Part shown: piece after piece, positions 16,253 through 24,501 of the stretch
Layout: the number at the start of each line of letters is the position of its first letter
Position numbering within the stretch: position 1 is the stretch's first letter
NCBI RefSeq assembly: GCF_011388195.1
Contig: NZ_CP049990.1
Coordinates: 1,488,001 to 1,552,000 of the forward strand
Reading direction: 5' to 3'
Source: Pusillimonas sp. DMV24BSW_D
Lineage (GTDB): Bacteria > Pseudomonadota > Gammaproteobacteria > Burkholderiales > Burkholderiaceae_B
Length of the DNA stretch: 64,000 nucleotides
Position numbers and translations under genes: made by a program
The notes under the pieces: model-generated
The model's database searches: none
What the model saw: only the letters and a program-made list of their open reading frames with translations
Told to the model about the DNA's origin: nothing

Positions 16253-19069
16253 TTATTCACCTTGTTTTGTTTCGGCGTTTGCCTGGTTGGGGAAGTCCCC
16301 CGCCAGGGCGCTACTCAGGGCTTGAGGCTGAAAATATTTGCGGGCGGCAGCATTGACCTGCTCCAATGTCAGGGCCTCAAGCTCTTTGTCTATTTTGGCC
16401 GACCAGGCAAAGCTTCTGCCTTCCTGCATGTAGTCCAGCCATACACTGGCAAGCACGCCATCGTTACTGCGATTCAAACGACGCAAATTCATTAATGCGC
16501 GAATAGCTTCGTTAAGCTCTTCTTGCGTGAAGCCATCCTGTATTGCACGTTCAAGCTCCTCATTCATTGCCTGTTTGAAACGCTGCGCGTTTTCGGGTGC
16601 CAGAATGGCCGATAGCGACCATTCACCGCTGGGCTCGAACGCCGAGGCGTCAATACTGCTGCCTACGTCGTACGAAATACCTTCCTCTACGCGAATACGA
16701 GACCATAGTCGTGACGACGACGACCCACCTAGAATGTAGTTGGCCACGTACAAGGCCGTATAGTCGGGGGCATCGTCTTGAACATTTAATGGTTGAAACG
16801 CCATGAAAACGGCGTTTGCCTTGTCGGGTGTGTGTAAGGTGAATTGTTCCGGCTCCACCTTGCGGAAAGGCTGTTCAATGCGTTTATATTCAGGGGCCGA
16901 TTTCCAGTTTTTGAAGGCCTGCAAAAGCGCATTTTTCGTATTTTGAGGGTTAAATGAGCCAACTGCACTGAAACGTAGTGTGGCCGCCCCGTAAAAGCGT
17001 TGATGAAAGTTGATCAGTGCATTGCGATTCAGTGAATTGATTTCGTCCAGCGCCTCTTTGAAAGTGGGTACATAACGAATATCAGAGGGTGGCCACGGGT
17101 TGTCGTGTCGCGCGAGTGTGCGAGATGCAACCGAACCGGGTTGTGTCATTGCGCTTTCTATTGAAGCGCGAGCTTGGGTTTTGTAGCGATCCAATTCCTC
17201 GGCAGGGTAGGTGGCTTCGCGCAGAATGTGACCCACCAGTTCTATAACATCGGGTAAATTCTTTCCGGGTACAGAGATATTGATGCCAACTTGATTACCG
17301 CCTCCGCCAAAGCCTACCTGTGCCTGCAGTTGGTCGAAGCGGTCGGCAATTTCCTGGCGCGTGTACTGGGTTGTTCCACGGGTCAGTAACGCGGCCGCTG
17401 TGCTTGATACGGTACGCAGGTTTTTCAGGTCTTCGGCGCTGCCTGCCTGAAGCAGGAGACGAGCTTCAACCCGGTCGCCACGGGTGGGTTTGGGCAGTAA
17501 GGCAAGTTCAATAGTGCCATTGTCCAAAGACAAAGTTTCACGAACGGTTTGCGCGTCGATATTCTGGGGAGAGGCTTCGAATGCCGCGGTTGGATCGTTT
17601 AATTCGCGCCCCTCAAAGTCTTTCAGCAACGCGGCTGGATCCGTTGCCTTCGGTTTTGGGGCACGTTGGGTTGATTCCGTTGGAATATATAAGCCGGTGG
17701 TGCGGTTTGAAGGCACCAGGTAGGCCGAGGTGACTTCCTGGACGGCTTCTAAATTTGCTTTTTCGGCTTGTTCGCGCGTCCAGTAGAACAAGCGCCAATC
17801 ACCTAATGCTGCACTTTCAGAAAGCGCTGAAGCCAGCGAGGCGGGGTCGGCATGGGTTTGTTCCCAACTCGTCATCCATTGGGTTCGTGCTCTCTCAAGC
17901 TCCTCGACGGTGAATGGCTGGGTTTCAAGGTCTTCAAGTGTTTCGGTTAAGATATTCAGCGCTTCGTCCGGATTCATGCCGTTTTCCAGTTGCGCCCCGA
18001 AAAGCGCATAGCCCGGCTGCCGCATAGGCCTTGCAAAACCAAAGCTGTGAGCTGCCAGGCCCTTCTGAACCAAGGCCTTGTAAAGGCGTCCGGAGGGGGT
18101 GTCGGCCAGTATCATGGCGCCAAGATCAAAGGCGACGAATTCAGGGCTGGCTGCCGCCGGAATATGGTATTGCGCGAGCACCAGCGGCGTGCCGCCTTGC
18201 CGGCGTACGATAACCTCTTGCTCCCCTTCCTGGACAGGTTCTATGGTGTATTCGGGCGGAAGACTGCGCTTTGGCCGTGGAATTTCCGAGAATGCGTTTG
18301 TCACCAGATTAAGGGTCTTTTGCAGATCGAAGCGGCCCGAAACGATCAGCACAGCATTGTCGGGTTGGTAGTACAGACGATAAAAGGCGCGCAATTGCTC
18401 GATATCAACATTCTCAACGTCGGATCGTGCACCAATCGTGTCGTTGCCATAGTTGTGCCATTGGTAGGCAGCCGATTGCACTTTCTGCATGAGCGATTCG
18501 AAAGGGCTGTTTTCGCCGGCCTCCATTTCATTGCGGACAACAGTCATTTCCGTGCCGAGATCGGCGCGTGAAATGGTGGCGTTAACCATGACGTCGGCTT
18601 GCCAGCGTAAATACCATTCAAGCAGTTCGGGGTCGGATGCAAAGGTAGCGTAATAGTTGGTTCTGTCGCTGGATGTGGATCCGTTGGCACGCAGCCCCCG
18701 TTTTGAGAATTCCGCCAGCGCGTTGGGTAGACTTGGGGTGCCCCGGAACAACATGTGTTCCAGTAAATGCGCCATGCCGGTTTGACCGTAGTTTTCGTGG
18801 CGGGAGCCGACCAGATAAGTCATGTTGACGGTGACAGAGGCTTTGGAGGCGTCAGGGCTAAGCAGCACGGTTAACCCGTTCTCCAGCGTGTACTGTCTGG
18901 TGCCTTCTACGACAGGGCCGGCCGTGACGCCTTCAGGCAAAACAACTTGGCTGTTTTGTGCCCATGCAAATGAGCATGGGAGTAAAAACATGGCCAGTAT
19001 TGCCAGCAGGCGGTTTGGTTGCTTTAAGAAACTGAAGGAAAAGGCGGGGCGTCGATTTGAAGTTTGCAT
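16253..19069 (-). CDS. Periplasmic M16 zinc metallopeptidase (pitrilysin type)
   Basis: A 938-residue exported protein. The N-terminal signal (hydrophobic about 20-36, then AWAQ) is followed by two M16 halves of about 430 residues each. The inverted zinc motif HLLEH is at 101-105, and the downstream NEMEAGENSP supplies the third ligand Glu, so the N-terminal half is the active one; the C-terminal half has the usual inactive-partner features. Double-length M16 enzymes degrade peptides or small proteins in a closed chamber. It converges with dnaJ (3-bp gap) and lies 34 bp after the VWA gene, possibly at the end of the same transcript. The substrate is unknown. Confidence 0.92.
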   Translation of the reverse strand: MQTSNRRPAFSFSFLKQPNRLLAILAMFLLPCSFAWAQNSQVVLPEGVTAGPVVEGTRQYTLENGLTVLLSPDASKASVTVNMTYLVGSRHENYGQTGMAHLLEHMLFRGTPSLPNALAEFSKRGLRANGSTSSDRTNYYATFASDPELLEWYLRWQADVMVNATISRADLGTEMTVVRNEMEAGENSPFESLMQKVQSAAYQWHNYGNDTIGARSDVENVDIEQLRAFYRLYYQPDNAVLIVSGRFDLQKTLNLVTNAFSEIPRPKRSLPPEYTIEPVQEGEQEVIVRRQGGTPLVLAQYHIPAAASPEFVAFDLGAMILADTPSGRLYKALVQKGLAAHSFGFARPMRQPGYALFGAQLENGMNPDEALNILTETLEDLETQPFTVEELERARTQWMTSWEQTHADPASLASALSESAALGDWRLFYWTREQAEKANLEAVQEVTSAYLVPSNRTTGLYIPTESTQRAPKPKATDPAALLKDFEGRELNDPTAAFEASPQNIDAQTVRETLSLDNGTIELALLPKPTRGDRVEARLLLQAGSAEDLKNLRTVSSTAAALLTRGTTQYTRQEIADRFDQLQAQVGFGGGGNQVGINISVPGKNLPDVIELVGHILREATYPAEELDRYKTQARASIESAMTQPGSVASRTLARHDNPWPPSDIRYVPTFKEALDEINSLNRNALINFHQRFYGAATLRFSAVGSFNPQNTKNALLQAFKNWKSAPEYKRIEQPFRKVEPEQFTLHTPDKANAVFMAFQPLNVQDDAPDYTALYVANYILGGSSSSRLWSRIRVEEGISYDVGSSIDASAFEPSGEWSLSAILAPENAQRFKQAMNEELERAIQDGFTQEELNEAIRALMNLRRLNRSNDGVLASVWLDYMQEGRSFAWSAKIDKELEALTLEQVNAAARKYFQPQALSSALAGDFPNQANAETKQGE

Positions 19070-19103
19070 GCGCTGGAAAAGTTGGGTTTAACCGTTGGAA
19101 TCG

Positions 19104-20276
19104 TTACTTGGACAAATGCCGCATGGCCTGTTCAAGACCACTAACCGTGACCCCGTACATATGGTTGTGCACAAGGTCGCGGATAATGCCGATAGACTGA
19201 CGGTAGGGCCAATAACCTTCGGGCTCCGGGTTAAGCCACACAGAACGGGGCCAATTATCCAGCAGGCGTTGCAACCACGCGGCACCTGTTTCCCGATTGT
19301 GATGCTCCGCCGAGCCACCGGGTGTCAGGATCTCGTAAGGACTCATCGTTGCATCGCCTACAATAATCAACCGCCAGTCATCGTTGTATTTGCGTATGAC
19401 ATCCCAGGTTTCAATTCGTTCCGAGTGTCGGCGATGATTGTGTTGCCAAAGGAATTCGTATGGGCAATTGTGGAAGTAGTACACCTCCAGGTGTTGGAAT
19501 TCACTGCGTGCGGCGGAGAAGAGTTCCTCGACTTGTTTGATGTGGTCGTCCATGCTGCCACCCACGTCGAGCAACATGAGTACCTTAACGGCGTTATGTC
19601 GCTCGGGGACCAGTTGGAGGTCCAGCAAGCCTGCGTTGCGAGCCGTTTGCCGAATAGTGTCGTTCAGATCAAGTTCCAGCGCGGCACCTTCGCGAGCGAA
19701 TCGTCGTAAACGGCGCAAAGCCATTTTGAAATTACGTGTGCCCAGCTCTTGCGAATCGTCGTAATCGCGATATTCGCGCTTTTCCCACACTTTTACCGCG
19801 GTTCGGTTACCGGCCGACGGACCATTTACACGGATGCCTTCGGGGTGATAGCCGCCATGACCAAAGGCCGAGGTGCCACCCGTCCCAATCCATTTGCTGC
19901 CGCCGGCATGACGCTCGTCTTGCTCTTCAAGCGTTTTCTTGAAAAGCTCCATCAGCTTGTCCCAGCCGTGTTTCTCAATGGCCGCTTTCTCTTCCGGCGT
20001 TAGTTTTTTCTGGAACTCTTTGATGAGCCAATCGAGCGGTATCTCTTTGTCGACTGGCACGGCTGCTTCAATTTGTTGATAGAAGGCGCCGAACGCCTGA
20101 TCGTAGCGATCGAATAACGTTTCGTCTTTAATCAACACCAGGCGCGCCAAATAATAGAAATCATTCAGCGACGGTGGCATGATTTTGCTTTTCAATGTGC
20201 TCAGGAGGGTGAGGTACTCCTGAACAGAGACGGGTAAACGGTGCTCACGCAGGTGATAGAAAAAATCAAGCAACAT
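19104..20276 (-). CDS. CoxE-like VWA-domain protein
   Basis: A 390-residue protein of the VWA/CoxE type. A helical N-terminal region (1-120) is followed by a Gly-rich stretch (124-145) and a C-terminal VWA domain with the metal-site motif LLDVGGSMDDH at D237; the classical DxSxS here reads D-V-G-G-S. It lies 16 bp after a MoxR ATPase gene. MoxR-VWA pairs act as chaperones that mature metal enzymes; CoxD-CoxE do so for the CO dehydrogenase active site. The hydroxylase genes at 23145-26794 are a possible client. An alternative is a general role in envelope or metal-enzyme maturation. Confidence 0.85.
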   Translation of the reverse strand: MLLDFFYHLREHRLPVSVQEYLTLLSTLKSKIMPPSLNDFYYLARLVLIKDETLFDRYDQAFGAFYQQIEAAVPVDKEIPLDWLIKEFQKKLTPEEKAAIEKHGWDKLMELFKKTLEEQDERHAGGSKWIGTGGTSAFGHGGYHPEGIRVNGPSAGNRTAVKVWEKREYRDYDDSQELGTRNFKMALRRLRRFAREGAALELDLNDTIRQTARNAGLLDLQLVPERHNAVKVLMLLDVGGSMDDHIKQVEELFSAARSEFQHLEVYYFHNCPYEFLWQHNHRRHSERIETWDVIRKYNDDWRLIIVGDATMSPYEILTPGGSAEHHNRETGAAWLQRLLDNWPRSVWLNPEPEGYWPYRQSIGIIRDLVHNHMYGVTVSGLEQAMRHLSK

Positions 20277-20292
20277 AACGGCTTAAGCTTCC

Positions 20293-21162
20293 TTAGCGTC
20301 GTTGACTGGCACGGGTAACGGCTGCCAATCGTTGCAGCAGGGTCAGGTCTTGCTCATTTTTCAACAATGCGCCTGATAAGGCGGGAAGCCCTTGAGTGGG
20401 ATCACCGATTTCGTCGGCGGAGACGGATTCGGCGACCAGAAGTCGCAACCAGTCGAGAAACTCAGACGTTGAGGGCTTTTTCTTCAGGCCGGGGACGTCA
20501 CGTAATGTGAAAAAGGTGTCCAGTGCTGCTTCAAGCACGTCGTTTTTGATGTTGGGGTAATGAACGTCGACAATTTCCTGCAGTGTGTCGCGATCGGGAA
20601 AGTTGATGTAGTGAAAGAAACATCGACGCAAAAATGCGTCGGGCAGATCTTTCTCATTGTTCGACGTAATGATGATAAGCGGCCGGTGCTTGGCAGTAAT
20701 GGTTTCACGCGTTTCATAAACATGGAAGGACATCTGGTCCAGCTCACGCAACAGGTCGTTGGGAAATTCGATGTCGGCTTTGTCGATTTCATCGATAAGC
20801 ACCACAGTGGGTTCGTCGGCTTCAAAGGCCTCCCAAAGCACCCCTTTCACAATGTAGTTTCCGATGTCCCGAACTTTTTCGTCGCCTAACTGGGAATCGC
20901 GCAGGCGTGATACAGCGTCGTATTCGTAAAGCCCTTGATGGGCCTTGGTGGTGGATTTCACGTGCCATTGCAGTAAAGGGCGGCCCAAGGCGCGTGCAAG
21001 TTGTTCGGCCAACATGGTTTTGCCTGTTCCGGGTTCTCCCTTGATAAGCAGGGGGCGCTCAAGTGCAAGAGCGGCATTGACTGCCAGTTTGAGATCGTCG
21101 GTGGCAATGTATTGATCTGTTCCTTCAAAACGGGTTGTATTGGAAGCGGGATTAAGTGTCAT
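20293..21162 (-). CDS. MoxR-family AAA+ ATPase (CoxD-like)
   Basis: A 289-residue AAA+ protein with Walker A GEPGTGKT (42-49), Walker B VVLIDEIDKAD (120-130), sensor ITSNNEKDLPDAFLRRC and an arginine-finger region. MoxR ATPases remodel metalloenzymes together with VWA proteins. A TTG at 21195 would extend the frame by 11 residues, but the ATG at 21162 gives the usual family start and was preferred. The VWA gene follows 16 bp downstream. It is divergent from two cytochrome c genes. Confidence 0.92.
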   Translation of the reverse strand: MTLNPASNTTRFEGTDQYIATDDLKLAVNAALALERPLLIKGEPGTGKTMLAEQLARALGRPLLQWHVKSTTKAHQGLYEYDAVSRLRDSQLGDEKVRDIGNYIVKGVLWEAFEADEPTVVLIDEIDKADIEFPNDLLRELDQMSFHVYETRETITAKHRPLIIITSNNEKDLPDAFLRRCFFHYINFPDRDTLQEIVDVHYPNIKNDVLEAALDTFFTLRDVPGLKKKPSTSEFLDWLRLLVAESVSADEIGDPTQGLPALSGALLKNEQDLTLLQRLAAVTRASQRR

Positions 21163-21304
21163 GAAAAAGTCCGTATTAAAATGCAGTTCACGCAACGTTA
21201 ACCAATCAGTTAACGGTAGTGTCGATAATTATCGTACAATTCTAAGGATTTGTCGGTCACCTAGGGGTGGTCGGCCGTTTATTTACCGCCAAACAAGAGC
21301 TACT

Positions 21305-21655
21305 ATGAAGTTGCGAACAAAAATGACGCGCACGCTGTCTGCGCTAGCCGTTATGGCATCCTGTGGGTTTATCGGGCAGGTTCAGGCTCAAGAGTCTGGG
21401 GCCGCCAATGCGAAAGCCGCGGTGAACAAAGTGTCCATGTGCATTGGTTGCCACGGCATTGAAGGGTACAAGTCCAGCTTTCCCGAGGTTTACCATGTAC
21501 CAAAAATTGCAGGGCAAAACGCCGAGTACATTGTGGCGGCGCTGAAGGAATATGCCAGTGGTGCAAGAAGCTTCCCCACAATGGAAGCCATTGCCAAAAG
21601 CCTGTCTGAACAAGACATGGCCGACCTGGCCGCTTATTATTCCAACCTCAAATAA
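21305..21655 (+). CDS. Periplasmic monohaem cytochrome c
   Basis: A 116-residue class I cytochrome. The Sec signal (residues 1-28, ending VQAQ) is followed by the haem site CIGCH (about 44-48) and a C-terminal Met ligand in SFPTMEAIAKSLSEQDMADLAAYY. The open frame extends to 21140, but the upstream part does not look coding; the ATG at 21305 starts a clean signal peptide. A second cytochrome c follows 12 bp later, so they form an operon. They may carry electrons from a dehydrogenase, possibly the molybdenum enzyme nearby, to a terminal oxidase; the partner is not known. Confidence 0.93.
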   Translation: MKLRTKMTRTLSALAVMASCGFIGQVQAQESGAANAKAAVNKVSMCIGCHGIEGYKSSFPEVYHVPKIAGQNAEYIVAALKEYASGARSFPTMEAIAKSLSEQDMADLAAYYSNLK

Positions 21656-21667
21656 TCGGGAGCTCTC

Positions 21668-22027
21668 ATGAAGAAACTAACACTCGCCCTGTTGGGTTCG
21701 GCGTTGTTGGCGGTAGCTCCTTTGGCTTCCGCAGCTGATTTGGCGGCCGGTCAGGCGGCTTATCAGAAATTCAACTGTGCCAGTTGCCATGGTGCCGATG
21801 CCAAAACACCCACCATGCCTGCTTATCCTATTCTGGCAGGCCAGCATGCCGACTATCTTGAACATGCGCTACGCGCCTACCAAAGAGGGCAGCAAGGCGA
21901 ACCGGCTTCAGCCAATGTACGTAAAAACGCCATTATGGGTGCGTTCGCTGCCCAGCTTTCCAGTCAGGATATGAAAAACATCGCTGCCTGGTTGTCCAGC
22001 TTGCCTTCGCCGCTTAGCACCAAGTAA
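21668..22027 (+). CDS. Periplasmic monohaem cytochrome c (c553/c4-like)
   Basis: A 119-residue exported cytochrome with a Sec signal (1-22, ending ASA), haem motif CASCHG (about 37-42) and Met ligand in NAIMGAFAAQLSSQDMKNIAAWL. It resembles half of a cytochrome c4 or a c553. It is paired with the preceding cytochrome (12-bp gap) and followed by a terminator at 22061-22089. It differs clearly from its neighbour, so the pair is an old duplication or two separate families rather than a recent tandem copy. Confidence 0.94.
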   Translation: MKKLTLALLGSALLAVAPLASAADLAAGQAAYQKFNCASCHGADAKTPTMPAYPILAGQHADYLEHALRAYQRGQQGEPASANVRKNAIMGAFAAQLSSQDMKNIAAWLSSLPSPLSTK

Positions 22028-22060
22028 CGTTTTCGGCGTTCGCCGATAATTTTATTGAGA

Positions 22061-22089
22061 AAGGGGCGCAATTTACGGCGCCCTTTTTT
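22061..22089 (+). terminator. Terminator of the cytochrome c operon
   Basis: Arms GGGCGC (22064-22069) and GCGCCC (22078-22083), extended by A-T pairs, run into six T's (22084-22089). A smaller hairpin (CGGCG/CGCCG at 22034-22045) lies just before it. The convergent DUF1841 gene ends 9 bp beyond. Confidence 0.8.
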
Positions 22090-22097
22090 GAATGAAT

Positions 22098-22526
22098 TCA
22101 GCTCCGAGTCGTGCGGCGCTGAATCAGTTCCAGGTAGGTGTCGTTATTGAAAGGCTTGCCCAAGCGTTGGGCTTCCCATACGACTTCACCCAAACATTCC
22201 ATTATTTCATGCGCCGCTCCATGGGCGCCCACTTTTTGTGCCAGTGAGTCGTGCGCTGCGCGAATGCCGGGTGGGTGATCAATTGAGAGTTGTTCTGAAA
22301 TGGCCAGATGCATCGACAGATGAAGAAAGGGGTTGGTTCGGCCGCTTTCCACAGTATATTCGGCGTTCAGAGCGTCTTTGCGCAATAATTCATCGTGGTA
22401 TTCGGGATGTTGCTGAATCCAGTCAACCGCCATTGTTTCAAGCGGCGTCAGCACCTGATTATTCAGATGCTTTTGCCAGGACTCGGTAAAAAACGTGCGA
22501 ACTTGCTCTCGTGAAGGATTGAACAT
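22098..22526 (-). CDS. DUF1841 family protein
   Basis: A 142-residue soluble protein that matches the DUF1841 family, common in beta- and gammaproteobacteria. Visible features are the N-terminal MFNPSREQVRTFFTESW, a conserved TNPFLHLSMHLAISEQ segment and a late histidine stretch HGAAHEIMECLGEVVWEAQR. The conserved His and Glu residues suggest a metal site, but no function is established. It lies between the cytochrome c operon (convergent) and the coxG gene (36 bp upstream, same strand) and may be the last gene of the hydroxylase operon. Confidence 0.88.
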   Translation of the reverse strand: MFNPSREQVRTFFTESWQKHLNNQVLTPLETMAVDWIQQHPEYHDELLRKDALNAEYTVESGRTNPFLHLSMHLAISEQLSIDHPPGIRAAHDSLAQKVGAHGAAHEIMECLGEVVWEAQRLGKPFNNDTYLELIQRRTTRS

Positions 22527-22561
22527 TAAGTTGAAGCGGTATTAATTGCCAATATCCTATT

Positions 22562-23155
22562 CTACGACGAGGAGGAGCCGAATACCGAACGCATCCGGGA
22601 CATTAAAGAGCCCTTGTCGGCGCCCGCAGCGCCGGTTTGGTCTTCCGATGTGCTCTCGCCTTCGGCTGTGGATGGGATTTTGTTCATTGTCGCAGGTTCC
22701 GGCTGGGTTTCACCCGTGATGCGTTCAGCCAGTTTCCGGCCGAAATCGTCCCACATGCGGTCGGCTTTGGTTTTCACCATATTCATGCCGAAACTGCCCA
22801 GACGGCCAAGAAGCTCAACGTTCACGATTGTGCGAAATTCGGTTTCGTTGGGGCCTAACTCAGTAAGAAAGACTTCGCTGGTGTGTTTTAGCGAGCTGGT
22901 CAGGCTGGAGTCTTCCCCTTTACCTTCGCTTTTCAGGTACTCGGGCTCGCGCGTTTCAACCACAAAGGTGCGGACTTTGAAACGCGCACTGATGAACGAC
23001 ATTTTGACGTGGATGCTGACCAGATATTCTGTATCGCTAATAACGTCAATTGATTCCATGCCCGGAACACAGGCGCCCATGACATTAGGGTCGAGCAGCA
23101 TGGCCCAAACTTTTTCCCTGGGCGCTGCAATTGTCATTTTCTTTTCAATTTCCAT
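22562..23155 (-). CDS. CoxG-like SRPBCC-family protein
   Basis: A 197-residue protein of the CO dehydrogenase subunit G type. Residues 1-150 form an SRPBCC/START-like fold: MEIEKKMTIAAPREKVW, DPNVMGACVPGMESID, then a long beta-sheet pattern and a C-terminal helix. The last 45 residues are a Ser/Thr/Glu-rich linker. In aerobic CO dehydrogenase clusters CoxG helps attach the enzyme to the membrane. Its start overlaps the 2Fe-2S subunit gene by 11 bp, placing it fourth in the hydroxylase operon. A similar membrane-recruiting role here is inference. Confidence 0.88.
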   Translation of the reverse strand: MEIEKKMTIAAPREKVWAMLLDPNVMGACVPGMESIDVISDTEYLVSIHVKMSFISARFKVRTFVVETREPEYLKSEGKGEDSSLTSSLKHTSEVFLTELGPNETEFRTIVNVELLGRLGSFGMNMVKTKADRMWDDFGRKLAERITGETQPEPATMNKIPSTAEGESTSEDQTGAAGADKGSLMSRMRSVFGSSSS

Positions 23156-23621
23156 TTAATTTTCCTGCTGCGGATTGGATGGACTCAACAATGCCCACAT
23201 AGCCGGTGCAACGGCATAAATTGCCGTTCAGGCCTTCGCGGATCTCTTCTTCAGTTGGATTGGGCGTGTGATTGAGCATGGCGGTTGCCGTCATGATGAA
23301 GCCGGGCGTGCAATAGCCGCATTGCAAACCACCGCAGTTCATAAATGACTCCTGCACCGGATGTAGTTGCCCGTCTTGTGATAGCCCTTCGATCGTCGTG
23401 ATGTCTTTGCCATTGGCTTGAACCGCCAGGGACAAGCACGATTTCACCACCTCACCGTCGACAATGACTGAGCATGCGCCGCAAATGCCGGTTTCGCACC
23501 CTCGTTTTGTGCCTGTCAGGTTTAAGTCGTCTCTAAGAAAGTCGGACAGCAAACGTCGGGAGACGACCTCAACCGTCATTTCCTCGCCATTTACGGTCAC
23601 GTCGATTGTATGTTTACTCAT
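23145..23621 (-). CDS. Molybdenum hydroxylase, [2Fe-2S] small subunit
   Basis: The 158-residue iron-sulphur subunit of a three-subunit xanthine oxidase-family enzyme. The plant-type cluster is C42, C47, C50 and C62; the second cluster in the helical domain is C101, C104, C136 and C138 (QCGYCTPGF and CRCTGY). It passes electrons from the molybdenum site to the FAD subunit. The frame opens at 23684, but AAGGAG precedes the ATG at 23621, giving MSKHTID. It starts 10 bp after the FAD-subunit stop. All eight ligands are intact, so the enzyme should be functional. Confidence 0.95.
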   Translation of the reverse strand: MSKHTIDVTVNGEEMTVEVVSRRLLSDFLRDDLNLTGTKRGCETGICGACSVIVDGEVVKSCLSLAVQANGKDITTIEGLSQDGQLHPVQESFMNCGGLQCGYCTPGFIMTATAMLNHTPNPTEEEIREGLNGNLCRCTGYVGIVESIQSAAGKLNGN

Positions 23622-23631
23622 AGATCGCTCC

Positions 23632-24501
23632 TTATTGCTGATCGAGGTTGAACAAAGCGCCGAGAGAGCGACGCAATACAACACGCGTCATTTCCAGGCG
23701 ATATTCGGCGGAGCCTCGGGAGTCGGATATGGTTGATAAGTCTTGTACGGCAAGATCGGCTGCCTGCGCACAGACTTCGGTGGTGATGGTTTTGCCCTCA
23801 AGATAGGCTTCAGCTTTGTTAAGGCGGGTAGCCGTTGTGGTTGAGGCGCCCATGGCAATGCGAATTTGCCCGCAGGTTCTGCGATCTGCTGTTTGAGCCA
23901 ATAGGGCAATATTCACTAATGGCCGATGCTCGGCTGGTGTTCTAAGAAAGCGAGTGTAGGATCCGAGAACATCGTCAGGTAAAGCGGGAATCAGGATGTG
24001 GGTTACGATTTCATCAGGTTCCAGTGCGGTTTGAAAATAATCCACCAGAAAATCGTCAATTGCCAGGCATCGTTCTCCTTTCGGACCCATCACGACAATT
24101 TGGGCGCCCAGTGCCAGTAGGCAGCCGGGCGGGTCGGTAGCGGGGTCGCCGTAACAGAGATTGCCACCAATGGTGCCGGCGTTTCGCACTTGTGGATTGG
24201 CAAGGCGCGAGGCCATGCTGGCCAGGATAGGGAAATGTTGGTTAATGACTTCAGACCGAGCGATATCGGCATGGCGTACCAATGCGCCAATTTGTAGGCC
24301 GACACCTTCTTCAAACTCAATTTTTCGCAGGTTATCGAGCTTACCCAGGGAAATTAAGTGAGACGGTGACAACATGCGTTGCCGCATACCCAGCAGTAGT
24401 GCAGTCCCTCCGGCAATAATCCGGCTGTCTTCACCAAAATCAGCCAGCATTTTGCATGCGTCTTGCGCTGTTGTTGGTTCAAGATATTCAAAATCATGCA
24501 T
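23632..24501 (-). CDS. Molybdenum hydroxylase, FAD-binding medium subunit
   Basis: The 289-residue FAD subunit (CoxM/CutM type). The N-terminal FAD-binding region contains AGGTALLLGMRQR and the TIGGNLCYGDPATDPPGCLLALGA motif family (AGTIGGN at about 112-118), and the C-terminal CO-dehydrogenase flavoprotein domain follows. The open frame runs far upstream inside the large-subunit gene, but the ATG at 24501, with AAGGAG before it, overlaps the large-subunit stop by 8 bp and gives MHDFEYLEP. It takes electrons from the 2Fe-2S subunit and hands them to a downstream acceptor, perhaps a quinone or cytochrome. Confidence 0.94.
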   Translation of the reverse strand: MHDFEYLEPTTAQDACKMLADFGEDSRIIAGGTALLLGMRQRMLSPSHLISLGKLDNLRKIEFEEGVGLQIGALVRHADIARSEVINQHFPILASMASRLANPQVRNAGTIGGNLCYGDPATDPPGCLLALGAQIVVMGPKGERCLAIDDFLVDYFQTALEPDEIVTHILIPALPDDVLGSYTRFLRTPAEHRPLVNIALLAQTADRRTCGQIRIAMGASTTTATRLNKAEAYLEGKTITTEVCAQAADLAVQDLSTISDSRGSAEYRLEMTRVVLRRSLGALFNLDQQ

